Below are positions 16,866 through 26,230 of a stretch of 64,000 bases of DNA, one piece after another. Position 1 is the first letter of the stretch. The number at the start of each line of letters is the position of its first letter. The DNA comes from Lutibacter oceani. GTDB lineage: Bacteria > Bacteroidota > Bacteroidia > Flavobacteriales > Flavobacteriaceae. Both the position numbers and the translations under genes were made by a program. The stretch is taken from positions 124,001 through 188,000 of the forward strand of contig NZ_QTTQ01000010.1 of the NCBI RefSeq assembly GCF_003384935.1, in the 5' to 3' direction. Under the pieces are notes generated by a model. That model did not search any database. It was not told where the DNA came from and worked only from the letters and a program-made list of their open reading frames with translations.

Positions 16866-18479
16866 TTATTCTTTCTTTGGAATGATTTGTTTAGGTACTT
16901 TTTTTGAAATTGAATCAGTTCCTTTTAAAACTTCTTTTGAAGCTGTTTCTTTTATTTCTGAGGAAACTAATTCTTCGTCTTTAATAAAAATATCATCTTT
17001 AGTTAAAGGTCTTTCATCTTCTCGCCAAACAAATCCCTTTAAAGTTTTTTCGTTTTCTTTTAATTTTTCAAACTCAGAAGGTGGATATGTTTTTCCAGTT
17101 ATCATATTATAATAATCGATGCTTTTTACATCGTTATTTTCTAAAAGGATTAAAATATGATCACTACATTGTTTTTTATCAATTCCAAAAAGTTTTTGTT
17201 TTTCATCTCTTAAGAAGAATAGCGTTTCACTATTTCCAATTGCATCTAAAGATTCTAAATTATTATTTTTAAACTTTCCATACATGTTTTTACCTTTTAA
17301 TTGACTATAACCTGCAGAATCTTTTTGAACCATTAAACCATCATTCAAAATTTTTAAAGAATCAAGTTGTTCTGTTTCTGTATTTGATAAAAAATGTATT
17401 GTATCACCAGTAATTTGGTTTCCTTCAGCCCAAAGTACAGGATTTGTAAATAATTTAGTAAGTCCAGTTTTTTCTTCGGTTACCAAAGAATCACATTTTC
17501 CTTGTAAATCAGATTTAAAAATTTTCACACGTTTAAATGCTTTAATAATTCTTTCTTCTGGTTTACCTGTTACCATTAATTTATCGCCGTGAACATATAT
17601 AGAATCATTTTCCATTTTTGAAATAGCAACAGCTCTATCTGTTATATATACAGAATCTTTTAATTTAAAATATTCTGCAAAGCCTCCTTTTATTACAGAT
17701 TCGTTTACCGTATCTAAAACTATAATATTTCCTGTAGCAGCTGCATATTCAATATTTTTATTGTAATACAAGCTATCACCTTTAATAGTTCTATCACCAT
17801 AATATATTTTTGAGTTTTTTAGAAAATGAGAAATATTAGTTTTAGAATTATGGTGACCTTTTTCGGTATAAATTGAATTTTCAGCACTAGTAATAGTTGA
17901 AGGTCCAAATAATTCGGCAATTCCTGTACTTGTATAATAATCTAAATGATCTGAAACTAATTTGCTATCCTTATTTACTACATCTACTTTATTAAAAGCT
18001 TGAAATTTATTTGTACGCAGGTAGTAATTACCTACTTTACTTTTAAGTAAATTTGTTGTGTCTTTAATTGTTCCCCAGCTTTTATAAAATAAATGTTGAT
18101 TTTCTCTATCAAAATATAAAGTATCAGTTCTTAGGGTCATTAATTCATCCTTTAAAACGACATCACCCCAAGAAGTTGCTAATTTTTTTTCACCATCATA
18201 ATCAACATATTTACTATATTGAATAATGGTATCACCTTGATTGATAATAACATTACCCATTGCTTTAATCATTTTAGTTTCTTGATAAATATATGCTTTA
18301 TTACATCTTAAAGTGGCACCTTCATGTTCTACAAAAACATTTCCTAAAACAATTGTTGCACCTGGATATTCTTGTGGTTTTACAAATGTATTGTCAGCTT
18401 TTAAGATTTTAATTTTTTTTGATTGTGAAAACCCTAGAAGACTAAATAGTACAATTATTACAAATAAAGTATTTTTCAA
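16866..18479 (-). CDS. OstA-like / LptA-domain outer-membrane biogenesis protein
   Basis: Secreted protein of 537 residues with a signal peptide (about 1-18, ending FSQS). The next 250 residues carry repeating OstA/LptA-type beta strands such as ATIVLGNVFVEHEGATLRC and YIYQETKMIKAMGNVII, the fold that binds LPS acyl chains in the periplasmic bridge. The C-terminal half is a further set of beta repeats and a Lys/Glu/Ser-rich tail. Flavobacteria carry this long form instead of the short proteobacterial LptA. It probably takes part in LPS transport, consistent with the lpx genes nearby. Confidence 0.75.
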   Translation of the reverse strand: MKNTLFVIIVLFSLLGFSQSKKIKILKADNTFVKPQEYPGATIVLGNVFVEHEGATLRCNKAYIYQETKMIKAMGNVIINQGDTIIQYSKYVDYDGEKKLATSWGDVVLKDELMTLRTDTLYFDRENQHLFYKSWGTIKDTTNLLKSKVGNYYLRTNKFQAFNKVDVVNKDSKLVSDHLDYYTSTGIAELFGPSTITSAENSIYTEKGHHNSKTNISHFLKNSKIYYGDRTIKGDSLYYNKNIEYAAATGNIIVLDTVNESVIKGGFAEYFKLKDSVYITDRAVAISKMENDSIYVHGDKLMVTGKPEERIIKAFKRVKIFKSDLQGKCDSLVTEEKTGLTKLFTNPVLWAEGNQITGDTIHFLSNTETEQLDSLKILNDGLMVQKDSAGYSQLKGKNMYGKFKNNNLESLDAIGNSETLFFLRDEKQKLFGIDKKQCSDHILILLENNDVKSIDYYNMITGKTYPPSEFEKLKENEKTLKGFVWREDERPLTKDDIFIKDEELVSSEIKETASKEVLKGTDSISKKVPKQIIPKKE

Positions 18480-18542
18480 GATTTATAAATTTAAACACAA
18501 AACTAACTAAAATGTAGTTTGTAAATTATAATATAGTGTTAA

Positions 18543-18571
18543 AAAAAAGCTTCAAATATTGAAGCTTTTTT
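18543..18571 (-). terminator. Bidirectional intrinsic terminator between purA and the OstA-like gene
   Basis: AAGCTTCAA (18547-18555) pairs with TTGAAGCTT (18559-18567) around a 3-base loop, with A and T runs on both sides. On the minus strand it ends the fur-purA transcript. Confidence 0.85.
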
Positions 18572-18575
18572 AATG

Positions 18576-19847
18576 TTATCTCATTATTGTTTGTTTCCTA
18601 TCAGGACCTACTGAAACAATTTTCACAGGTACTTCAACAAAGTCTTCAATAAATTTAATATAATCAGATAATTCTTTAGGTAATGTAGCTTCACTTGTCA
18701 TAGTTGTTAAATCTTCTTTCCAACCTTTAAACTCAGTGTAAACAGGAGTTACATTATGTTCTTCAATATTATATGGTAAATGCTTAACTTCAGTTCCTTT
18801 ATATATATATGAAGTACAAGCTTTTAAAGTATCAAATCCAGATAAAACATCTCCTTTCATCATCATTAATTGAGTTACACCATTAATATCAACAGCATAT
18901 TTTAAAGCAACCAAATCTAACCAGCCACATCTTCTTGGTCTTCCTGTTGTTGCTCCAAATTCATGACCAACTTTAGACATTGTTTCACCATCTTCATCAA
19001 ATAATTCAGTAGGGAATGGTCCAGATCCAACACGAGTTGTATATGCTTTAAAAATTCCAAAAACATCTCCTATTTTGTTTGGTGCTACACCTAAACCTGT
19101 ACAAGCACCAGCTGCAGTAGTATTGGATGAAGTTACAAAAGGATAAGTTCCAAAATCAATATCTAATAATGAACCTTGTGCACCCTCTGCTAAAATAGTT
19201 TTACCATTTCTCATGGCATTGTTTAAATATTCTTCACTATCTATAAAAGTAAGTGCTTTTAATTCATCAATAGCTTCACAGAATTCAGCCTCCAATTCTT
19301 TTAAATCATATTCAATATCAACATCAAAAAAGTCAATCATTTTAATATGCTTTTCAGTTAAAGCTGCGTAACGTTCTTTCCAATCTTCAAGTTCTAAATC
19401 ACCTACACGCATACCATTTCTACCAGTTTTATCCATATATGTAGGCCCAATTCCTTTTAATGTAGAACCGATTTTAGCTTTTCCTTTAGATGCTTCACTT
19501 GCAGCATCTAATAATCTATGGGTTGGTAAAATTAAATGTGCTTTTCTGGAAATCAATAATTTTGATTTAAAATCTAAGTTGAAATCTGCTAAATTATCTA
19601 ATTCTTTTTTGAAAATAACAGGGTCAATTACAACACCATTACCAACTACATTTACAGCATTTTTATGAAAAATACCAGAAGGAATAGTATGTAATACATG
19701 TTTACGTCCATCAAAAATTAATGTATGCCCAGCGTTTGGTCCTCCTTGAAAACGAGCAATTATATCATAATTAGAGGTAAGAACGTCTACAATTTTACCT
19801 TTACCTTCGTCTCCCCATTGTAGTCCTAATAATAAATTTACAGCCAT
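18576..19847 (-). CDS. purA: Adenylosuccinate synthetase
   Basis: Purine biosynthesis enzyme joining IMP and aspartate with GTP. The N-terminal signature LGLQWGDEGKGKIVD (7-21) carries the catalytic Asp and P-loop Lys, AGHTLIFDGRKHVLHTIPSG (about 40-59) the IMP-binding histidine, and KGIGPTYMDKTGR the conserved Arg/Thr loop. The length of 423 is normal. It lies 22 bases after fur on the same strand, so they are likely one operon, and the terminator at 18.54-18.57 kb follows its stop codon. Only the weak neighbouring link to iron regulation is odd; this order recurs in related genomes. Confidence 0.97.
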   Translation of the reverse strand: MAVNLLLGLQWGDEGKGKIVDVLTSNYDIIARFQGGPNAGHTLIFDGRKHVLHTIPSGIFHKNAVNVVGNGVVIDPVIFKKELDNLADFNLDFKSKLLISRKAHLILPTHRLLDAASEASKGKAKIGSTLKGIGPTYMDKTGRNGMRVGDLELEDWKERYAALTEKHIKMIDFFDVDIEYDLKELEAEFCEAIDELKALTFIDSEEYLNNAMRNGKTILAEGAQGSLLDIDFGTYPFVTSSNTTAAGACTGLGVAPNKIGDVFGIFKAYTTRVGSGPFPTELFDEDGETMSKVGHEFGATTGRPRRCGWLDLVALKYAVDINGVTQLMMMKGDVLSGFDTLKACTSYIYKGTEVKHLPYNIEEHNVTPVYTEFKGWKEDLTTMTSEATLPKELSDYIKFIEDFVEVPVKIVSVGPDRKQTIMR

Positions 19848-19869
19848 GTTGTATTGCTTAATAATTTTG

Positions 19870-20313
19870 TTAGTTGTTTTTTTGTTTTTTTATTCCGTAG
19901 AAATATAGTGAGTGATTTTGAATATCTATATTAAAAGTATCCTCAATCGTTTTTTTAATTATTTGAATTCGCGGATCACAAAACTCTATAACTTCACCTG
20001 TGTCAGTTAAAATTACGTGATCGTGTTGTTTGTCGAAGTAAGATTTTTCGTAATGTGCCTGACTTTGACCAAATTGATGTTTTCTAACTAATCCACATTC
20101 TAAAAGTAATTCTATAGTGTTATAAAGCGTTGCTCTACTTACTCTATAATTTTTATTTTTCATTTGTATATAAAGTGATTCTATATCAAAATGTTCATTT
20201 AAATCATAGATTTCTTGAAGAATTGCAAAACGTTCTGGTGTTTTTCTATGACTATTTGTTTCTAGAAATTTAACAAAAACGCTTTTTACAATTTTTTGAT
20301 TTTCATTACTCAT
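19870..20313 (-). CDS. fur: Fur-family transcriptional regulator
   Basis: Metal-responsive repressor of 147 residues. A winged helix occupies about 15-90, with a recognition helix around [18 protein letters not shown], and the dimerisation domain has [18 protein letters not shown] and HSLYFYG. These give the His/Asp/Glu ligands of the regulatory site. The CxxC zinc-knuckle pairs of E. coli Fur are absent (LTDTG instead of a Cys pair), as in many Bacteroidetes members. Fur, Zur and PerR cannot be separated from the sequence. It is probably co-transcribed with purA. Confidence 0.85.
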   Translation of the reverse strand: MSNENQKIVKSVFVKFLETNSHRKTPERFAILQEIYDLNEHFDIESLYIQMKNKNYRVSRATLYNTIELLLECGLVRKHQFGQSQAHYEKSYFDKQHDHVILTDTGEVIEFCDPRIQIIKKTIEDTFNIDIQNHSLYFYGIKKQKNN

Positions 20314-20344
20314 AAAAATGCTTATTTTAATAAAAAATTAAACA

Positions 20345-20352
20345 ACAAAGTT
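20345..20352 (-). promoter_or_regulatory. Putative -7 box of the fur-purA operon
   Basis: On the minus strand this reads TAACTTTG, matching TAnnTTTG, and lies about 31 bases before the fur ATG. Confidence 0.4.
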
Positions 20353-20415
20353 AACTCTATTTTTTTTTAAAAATACTGGATATATTTATATTTATTAACT
20401 TTAATTGTGAATAAA

Positions 20416-22635
20416 CTAGTGTTTGTATATTCTGTCAACTTTATCAATTCCTTCTATTTTTTTTATGCTGTCACTTAATTTATCAAGTTGAGTTTTATTT
20501 TTAACGCTTACTGTAATTTTACCTTCAAAAATTCCATCATTTCCTGAAATATTTAAAGTATGAATATTTACACTCATATTTTTTGAAATAACTTGTGTAA
20601 TTTCATTTACTAAACCAACATGATCAACTCCATGAAGTTTTAAAATTGCTTTAAATTCTTGATTTGTAGAATCAATCCATTTTGCACTTAAAATTCGATA
20701 CGCATAATTAGCTTGAAGACTTATTGCATTCGGACAATCTTTTTTATGCACTTTTATACCATCATTTATTGTTACAAAGCCAAATACTTTATCACCGGGA
20801 ATAGGATTGCAACATTGCGACATTTTAAAATCCAAACGTTCTTCTTCAATTCCAAATACTAAGGAATCGTAGTTAGCAATTACTTCATCTTTATCTATGT
20901 TTTCTTGTTTATTAGCGCTTCTTTTAATTCTATTTTTAAAGAAACTAACAAAGGCGTTATTTCGTTGTGATACAAACTCTTTAAGCTGATTATTTTCTAT
21001 AGAACCATTACCCATTCTAAAAAATAAATCTAAACTTGTTTTAAGTTTAAAAAAGACAACTAATTCATTTACAACTTTTTCGTTTAATGTAATTTTTAAA
21101 TGTTTTAACTTTCTAGTTAAAACTTCTTTACCTTCTTCAGCAATTTTCTTTTGGTCTTCTTTTAAAGCGTTTTTAATACGTGTTCTTGCTCTTGAAGTAA
21201 TTACAAAATCTAACCAGCCAATATTTGGTTTTTGGTTTTTTGCAGTAATAATTTCAACCTGATCACCACTAAATAATTCCTGACTGATAGGTTTTAATTT
21301 TCCATTAATTTTTGCACCTCTACAATTCATTCCTACTTGTGTATGAATTGAAAATGCAAAATCTAAGGCAGTAGCATTTTTAGGAAGTGCTTTTAAATCG
21401 CCATTTGGTGTAAAAATAAATATTTCTTTTGCATAGAGATTCAATTTAAAATCCTCAACAAAATCAATTGCATTTGCATCAGGATTTTCAAGTGATTCTT
21501 TTATTTTATTTAACCAATCATCTAATCCTGTTTCTCTCTCATTTTGGTTTTTATATCTGTAATGTGCAGCATATCCTTTTTCAGCAATTTCATCCATTCT
21601 TTCAGAACGAATTTGAACTTCTACCCATTTTCCTTTTGGTCCCATAACAGTAATATGGAGCGATTCGTATCCTGTAGATTTAGGTTGACTTATCCAATCT
21701 CGCAGTCTACTTGGGTTTGGTCTAAAATGATCTGTTACAATGGAATAGATTTTCCAGGCATCAAATTTTTCGTTTTTTAGTGTAGATTTATAAATAATTC
21801 TAATAGCAAACTTATCGTAAATTTCATCATAGGTAACACCTTGTGAAAGCATTTTTTTTCGAATAGAATAAATAGATTTTCTTCGACCTTTAATGTTATA
21901 AACAAAACCTTCTTTATCTAATGATTCGCGTATGATATTAGAAAAGGTTTCAATATAAATATTTTGCTCTTCTTTACTCTGAGTAATTTTATCTAAAATA
22001 TCATTATAAACTTCAGGTTCGGTGTACTTTAATCCTAAGTTTTCAAGTTCAGATTTAATATTATAAAGCCCTAATCTATGTGCTAATGGAGCATAAATAT
22101 ATAAGGTTTCAGATGAAATTTTAATTTGTTTATCGTGCGGCATTGCATCCATAGTTTGCATATTATGCAACCTGTCAGCAATTTTTATCAAAATAACTCG
22201 TACATCATCATTTAAAGTTAATAACATTTTTCTAAAATTCTCAGCTTGCACCGAGGCATCCTGATCTTTTTTTAAGTGAGATATTTTAGTTAATCCATTT
22301 ACAATTCGAGCTACGTTTTCACCAAATAAACGTTCTATATCCTCTAAAGTATAATCAGTATCTTCAACAACGTCATGTAATAATGCGGCAATAATAGAAG
22401 TAGTATCCAGCCCAATTTCATATGCAACAATTTTTGCAACAGCAATTGGATGAAATATATAAGGTTCTCCAGTTTTTCTTCTTTGAGAGCTGTGTGCTTC
22501 TAAGGCAATATCAAATGCTTTTCTAATTTCTTTTTTATCTGCATCTGTAAATGATTGGTACGCACCTTTTAGCAAACCTTTATATCGTTTTGCTATTTCT
22601 TTATTTTCTTCTTCTATGCTTAAATTATATGTCAT
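20416..22635 (-). CDS. relA/spoT: Bifunctional (p)ppGpp synthetase/hydrolase, RelA/SpoT
   Basis: Stringent-response enzyme of 739 residues. The order is: HD hydrolase (about 50-200; RRKTGEPYIFHPIAVA and LLHDVVEDTDY, IKIADRLHNMQT); synthetase (about 250-370; RRKSIYSIRKKM, SQPKSTGYESLHIT, EVQIRSERMDEIAEKG); TGS domain (about 405-470; FIFTPNGDLKALPKNATA); zinc-finger-like region and C-terminal ACT domain. The intact HD catalytic residues suggest the bifunctional Rel type usual in Bacteroidetes, which often have a single long enzyme. It stands alone on the minus strand with 45 bases before the next upstream gene. Confidence 0.95.
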   Translation of the reverse strand: MTYNLSIEEENKEIAKRYKGLLKGAYQSFTDADKKEIRKAFDIALEAHSSQRRKTGEPYIFHPIAVAKIVAYEIGLDTTSIIAALLHDVVEDTDYTLEDIERLFGENVARIVNGLTKISHLKKDQDASVQAENFRKMLLTLNDDVRVILIKIADRLHNMQTMDAMPHDKQIKISSETLYIYAPLAHRLGLYNIKSELENLGLKYTEPEVYNDILDKITQSKEEQNIYIETFSNIIRESLDKEGFVYNIKGRRKSIYSIRKKMLSQGVTYDEIYDKFAIRIIYKSTLKNEKFDAWKIYSIVTDHFRPNPSRLRDWISQPKSTGYESLHITVMGPKGKWVEVQIRSERMDEIAEKGYAAHYRYKNQNERETGLDDWLNKIKESLENPDANAIDFVEDFKLNLYAKEIFIFTPNGDLKALPKNATALDFAFSIHTQVGMNCRGAKINGKLKPISQELFSGDQVEIITAKNQKPNIGWLDFVITSRARTRIKNALKEDQKKIAEEGKEVLTRKLKHLKITLNEKVVNELVVFFKLKTSLDLFFRMGNGSIENNQLKEFVSQRNNAFVSFFKNRIKRSANKQENIDKDEVIANYDSLVFGIEEERLDFKMSQCCNPIPGDKVFGFVTINDGIKVHKKDCPNAISLQANYAYRILSAKWIDSTNQEFKAILKLHGVDHVGLVNEITQVISKNMSVNIHTLNISGNDGIFEGKITVSVKNKTQLDKLSDSIKKIEGIDKVDRIYKH

Positions 22636-22680
22636 CGCTTAAAAATAGTACTTTTAAATTGACTAAACAATGGATAAAGT

Positions 22681-23913
22681 TTATTTTTTTAGGTTTAAAA
22701 TTCGTTGTAATAAAGTAGGGTGAGAGTAGTGAAATTTAACATATAAACTACTTGGTGTTAAGTTACTTAAGCTGTTTTTAGATAATTTTTTTAATGAAGT
22801 GATTAATGCATCTGCATTAAAATTATGTTTGGCATAATCATCGGCCTGATATTCAAATTTTCTAGATACTATATTCATAAGTATACTTGTTATTTCTGAA
22901 ATAGGGCTGTATAAAATTCCGAAAGCTATTAAACCAATATGAAAACTTGTTATATTAACGCTTAATGCTTCTGAAAGTAAATTGTTACCAATTAATAATG
23001 ATAAAATATAAAATGTAAAGCCAGTTAAACCTAAAGACATTATTAAATTGTAGATAATATGTTTTTTCTTATAATGTCCTATTTCGTGAGCTAAAACAGC
23101 TACAATTTCATCGGTTTCTAAATCATTAATTAGTGTGTCATATAAAGTAACTCTTTTTTGAGAACCGAATCCTGAAAAATACGCATTTGCTTTTGTAGAA
23201 CGTTTTGAACCATCAATTATGTAAATATTATCTAATTTAAAACCTACTTTTTTCCCAAATGAATCTATTGCTGTTTTTAATTCTCCTTCTTCAAGTGGAG
23301 TCTGTTTATTAAATATTGGAACTATTAATTTTGAGTAAAATAGGTTCATAAATACTGTAAAAAAGGCAATTAACCCCCAAGCATATAACCAAAATTTAGT
23401 AGTTGTTAATTGATAAAACCAAGCTAATAAAGCTAATATTCCGCCTCCAATTATAAGCATCATTAGCCAACCTTTAACTTTATCAAAAATAAATGTTTTT
23501 ACAGTTGATTTGTTAAAACCGTATTTATCTTCAATTACAAATGTTTTATAATAAGAGAATGGTAAGGTTAGTAAATCACTTGCAAATAAAATAATTCCAA
23601 AGAAAATCAAGGTAATTATTATTTCGTTGTTTGAAATATTTCTAGCAATCTGATCAACAAAAGCAAATCCTTCAAAAAGGAAAAACAAAATGGTTAGTAA
23701 AACCGAAAATGAACTGGTTAAAAGTGAAAATTTATAATTTTCTTTTTTGTATTCTTGAGATTTTTGATATTCTTCTTCATTATAAATGCCATTTAATTCT
23801 TTAGGAATTTTATCATTAAAATGTTTTGCATTATTGGCATCTAAAATTGTATCAAAAATAAATTTTGCAACAATTATTCCAATCAATAAATAAAATAGGA
23901 TTTGTGGTGTCAT
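22681..23913 (-). CDS. M48-family membrane metallopeptidase (Ste24/CAAX protease type)
   Basis: Integral-membrane zinc protease of 410 residues with an N-terminal helix (4-24), further helices at about 63-84, 98-118, 150-168, 174-194 and 300-330. The catalytic motif is AHEIGH at 275-280, and a third ligand Glu is likely in FEYQADDYA (about 349-357). Ste24-like bacterial proteins degrade misfolded membrane proteins or cleave leader peptides; the CAAX label comes from yeast. It starts 9 bases after the SpoU methyltransferase stop codon on the same strand, so they form an operon. Confidence 0.9.
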   Translation of the reverse strand: MTPQILFYLLIGIIVAKFIFDTILDANNAKHFNDKIPKELNGIYNEEEYQKSQEYKKENYKFSLLTSSFSVLLTILFFLFEGFAFVDQIARNISNNEIIITLIFFGIILFASDLLTLPFSYYKTFVIEDKYGFNKSTVKTFIFDKVKGWLMMLIIGGGILALLAWFYQLTTTKFWLYAWGLIAFFTVFMNLFYSKLIVPIFNKQTPLEEGELKTAIDSFGKKVGFKLDNIYIIDGSKRSTKANAYFSGFGSQKRVTLYDTLINDLETDEIVAVLAHEIGHYKKKHIIYNLIMSLGLTGFTFYILSLLIGNNLLSEALSVNITSFHIGLIAFGILYSPISEITSILMNIVSRKFEYQADDYAKHNFNADALITSLKKLSKNSLSNLTPSSLYVKFHYSHPTLLQRILNLKK

Positions 23914-23922
23914 TTTTAAAAT

Positions 23923-24726
23923 TTAGAGGTTTCTTTGTCTTACAGCTTCAAAAAGTATAATGGCGGCACTTACGGAAACATTCATACTATCTATGGCACC
24001 GCGCATAGGAATAATTATATTTTTTGTGGTATTTTTTAACCATTCATCTGTTAACCCTGTTGCTTCTGTACCAACAATAATAGCGCTTGGTTGTTTATAA
24101 TTTATTGTTTGATACTCAACTGAAGCAGTTAAAGCAGCTCCATAAATTTGAATATTTTTTTCCTTTAAAAAAGAAATTATCTCGGAAGTTGTACCGGTAG
24201 CAATAGTTGTAGTAAATAAACACCCAACACTAGATCTTATAATATTCGGATTGTAAAGATCTGTTTTTGGATTTGCAATAAAAACGGCATCAATTCCAGC
24301 AGCATCAGCTGTTCTTAACAAAGCGCCAATATTACCAGGCTTTTCCGGCGCTTCAGCAACTAAAATTAATGGATTCTCAGTTTTAAAATCAATGGATTCT
24401 AATGATAAATCCTTGGAGTTTGCAACTGCCAAAATCCCTTCGGTACTTTCTCTAATTGCCAGTTTTTTATATACATTATTCGAAATTTTAATAACTTCTA
24501 TTTCTGATTTTGAAGATGTTAGTAAGCTTTCTATTTCAAGTTCTGTTATTTTTGAAAAATCAACTAAAATTGTTTTAATAGTATAATTGCCTGCAATTGC
24601 TAATGAAATTTCACGCAAACCTTCAATTAAAAAAGTATGAGTGCTTTTTCTAATCCGTGATTTTTCCTTTAACTGAAAAAGTTCTTTGATAAAGCTATTG
24701 CTGGGACTGGTAATTTCTTTGTACAT
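23923..24726 (-). CDS. SpoU-family RNA 2'-O-methyltransferase (RlmB-like)
   Basis: SPOUT methyltransferase of 267 residues. The N-terminal SpoU_sub_bind-type domain holds SRIRKSTHTFLIEGLREI (about 20-37). The catalytic domain has EKPGNIGALLRTADAAG, GTEATGLTDEW and IPMRGAIDSMNVSVSAA, the three motifs carrying the active-site Arg and the knot. It probably methylates 23S rRNA or tRNA; the exact nucleotide cannot be told. Its promoter is a clear TATCTTTG 18 bases upstream. It shares its transcript with the membrane protease downstream. Confidence 0.88.
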   Translation of the reverse strand: MYKEITSPSNSFIKELFQLKEKSRIRKSTHTFLIEGLREISLAIAGNYTIKTILVDFSKITELEIESLLTSSKSEIEVIKISNNVYKKLAIRESTEGILAVANSKDLSLESIDFKTENPLILVAEAPEKPGNIGALLRTADAAGIDAVFIANPKTDLYNPNIIRSSVGCLFTTTIATGTTSEIISFLKEKNIQIYGAALTASVEYQTINYKQPSAIIVGTEATGLTDEWLKNTTKNIIIPMRGAIDSMNVSVSAAIILFEAVRQRNL

Positions 24727-24743
24727 TTTTTAAAAATAAACCA

Positions 24744-24751
24744 CAAAGATA
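24744..24751 (-). promoter_or_regulatory. Putative -7 box of the SpoU/M48 operon
   Basis: On the minus strand this reads TATCTTTG, a TAnnTTTG match, 17 bases before the ATG. Confidence 0.4.
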
Positions 24752-24792
24752 GTGATTAATAAAATCTTAAAAAACGTGAATTTTTCATGGAA

Positions 24793-24922
24793 AAGCTGTC
24801 TAAAAAGTATTGAAATCCTTCAACCTGAACTTGTTTCGGTTCCTTATACTAATTGATTATCAGTATGGTGAGATTCTGAAACTAGTTCAGAATGACAAAG
24901 ATTTTATTTTTTAGACAGCCTT
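24793..24922. repeat. Palindromic MITE/REP-like element with 13-16 bp inverted ends
   Basis: An element of about 130 bp. Its ends are inverted repeats: AAGCTGTCTAAAAA (24793-24806) and TTTTTTAGACAGCCTT (24907-24922), with one mismatch. Nested inside are CTGAACTTGTTTCGG and CTGAAACTAGTTCAG, which are also nearly inverted, so the whole folds as one long hairpin. I recall this Gln/Ser-like CTGAAACAAGTTCAG type of palindrome as common between genes in flavobacteria, but I cannot search for copies. It lies between the amidohydrolase stop codon and the SpoU promoter and may also end the amidohydrolase transcript. Confidence 0.65.
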
Positions 24923-24930
24923 ATGTAAAT

Positions 24931-26217
24931 TTAGTTGTTTTTGTATTTTTCAGAATACCGTTTCCATAATTCCGTTTGATGCGTTTCTAAGCTAATCATT
25001 CTTCCATCTATAAAAGCATGGGTTAATTTATTAGTTCTCATGTCTAAAGCATCTCCTTCTGAAATAAATAAGGTTGCACTTTTACCAACTTCTAAGGTTC
25101 CGTAATTTGCATCTATTCCTAAGATTTTTGCTGTATTTGAAGTTATTAATTCCAGTGCTTTTTCTTTATCCAGACCTTGTCCAACAACCTGACCTGCATA
25201 AAATGGTAAATTTCTTGCCTGAAAATCAGAATTTGATCCATTTTGAATTCCAACTAAAACTCCGGCATCAACTAATAATTTTGCTAATTTATATGGAAAA
25301 TCGTAATCATCGTCATTACTTGAAGGTAAACTTTGGGTGTGATTTACCAAAACAGGAATTTCTTGTTTTATTAACAAATCGGTAATTTTATTGGCCTGAT
25401 AACCACCAACTATTACCATTTCTTTAATGGAATTATTCACTTTAAAATTAATAGCATCTATCATTCCTTTTTCATCATTCACATGTACATATAATTTTTT
25501 GGAACCATCAAAAAGACCAGTCATTGCTTCAAAAGGTAAATTTTTAATTGTCTTGTTTCCATAGTTATAAGCTTTAGATTCATTAATAAATAAATTAATT
25601 TTATCAATTTCTTCAGCATATTTTTTATTCACTTCTGTTGTTCCTGCTCTCCAATTTCTAGAAAAAGCATTTGGCCAATTTAAATGGATTCCATCATCAA
25701 CTTTCACTGCAGCATCTTCCCAATTCCAAGCATCAAATTGAACAATACTTGAAGTACCAGAAATAACACCTCCTTTTGGTGAAATTTGGCCTAAAAGTAC
25801 ACCATTTGGTCTCATAGATTCCACTACTTTAGATTCAGCATTATATGCTATTAAACTTCTAACATGTGGAATCATATCTCCAATTTCGTCTTTGTCATCA
25901 CTTGCTCTAACCGCTTCAATTTCAACCAAACCCATTGATGAATTTGTTGCAATAATCCCTGGGTACACATGTTTTCCTTCAGCATTGATAATTGTTCCCT
26001 TTAAAGAATTTGAATTGTTTGAATTTGAAATGCTTGTAATTTTTCCATTTTCAAAAATAATAGTGCAATTTGAGATCACTTCACCGTTACCAATATGGGC
26101 TGTTACTCCAGTTATTGTAATAGTTTCACTTTGTTTTGAAGCTGGTGTTTGTTGTGCTAAAATGGTTCCGAAAAAACATAAAAGCAGTACTGTTATTTTA
26201 TATTTAACTATTTTCAT
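24931..26217 (-). CDS. Secreted amidohydrolase-like protein, degenerate metal site
   Basis: Secreted protein of 428 residues when started at ATG 26217; an in-frame ATG 30 bases earlier would overlap the previous gene and precede the signal peptide. The signal is MKIVKYKITVLLLCFFGTILAQ. The fold follows the amidohydrolase superfamily (beta sandwich with ITGVTAHIGNGEVIS, then VYPGIIATNSSMG, and a C-terminal ILGIDANYGTLEVGKSA return strand). The HxH metal motif expected after the first strand is missing: the aligned place reads IIATNSSMG. It is likely not a classical metallohydrolase, or binds differently. It lies 13 bases after the larger amidohydrolase and is probably co-expressed. Confidence 0.75.
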   Translation of the reverse strand: MKIVKYKITVLLLCFFGTILAQQTPASKQSETITITGVTAHIGNGEVISNCTIIFENGKITSISNSNNSNSLKGTIINAEGKHVYPGIIATNSSMGLVEIEAVRASDDKDEIGDMIPHVRSLIAYNAESKVVESMRPNGVLLGQISPKGGVISGTSSIVQFDAWNWEDAAVKVDDGIHLNWPNAFSRNWRAGTTEVNKKYAEEIDKINLFINESKAYNYGNKTIKNLPFEAMTGLFDGSKKLYVHVNDEKGMIDAINFKVNNSIKEMVIVGGYQANKITDLLIKQEIPVLVNHTQSLPSSNDDDYDFPYKLAKLLVDAGVLVGIQNGSNSDFQARNLPFYAGQVVGQGLDKEKALELITSNTAKILGIDANYGTLEVGKSATLFISEGDALDMRTNKLTHAFIDGRMISLETHQTELWKRYSEKYKNN

Positions 26218-26230
26218 AAGTTCAAGTTTA

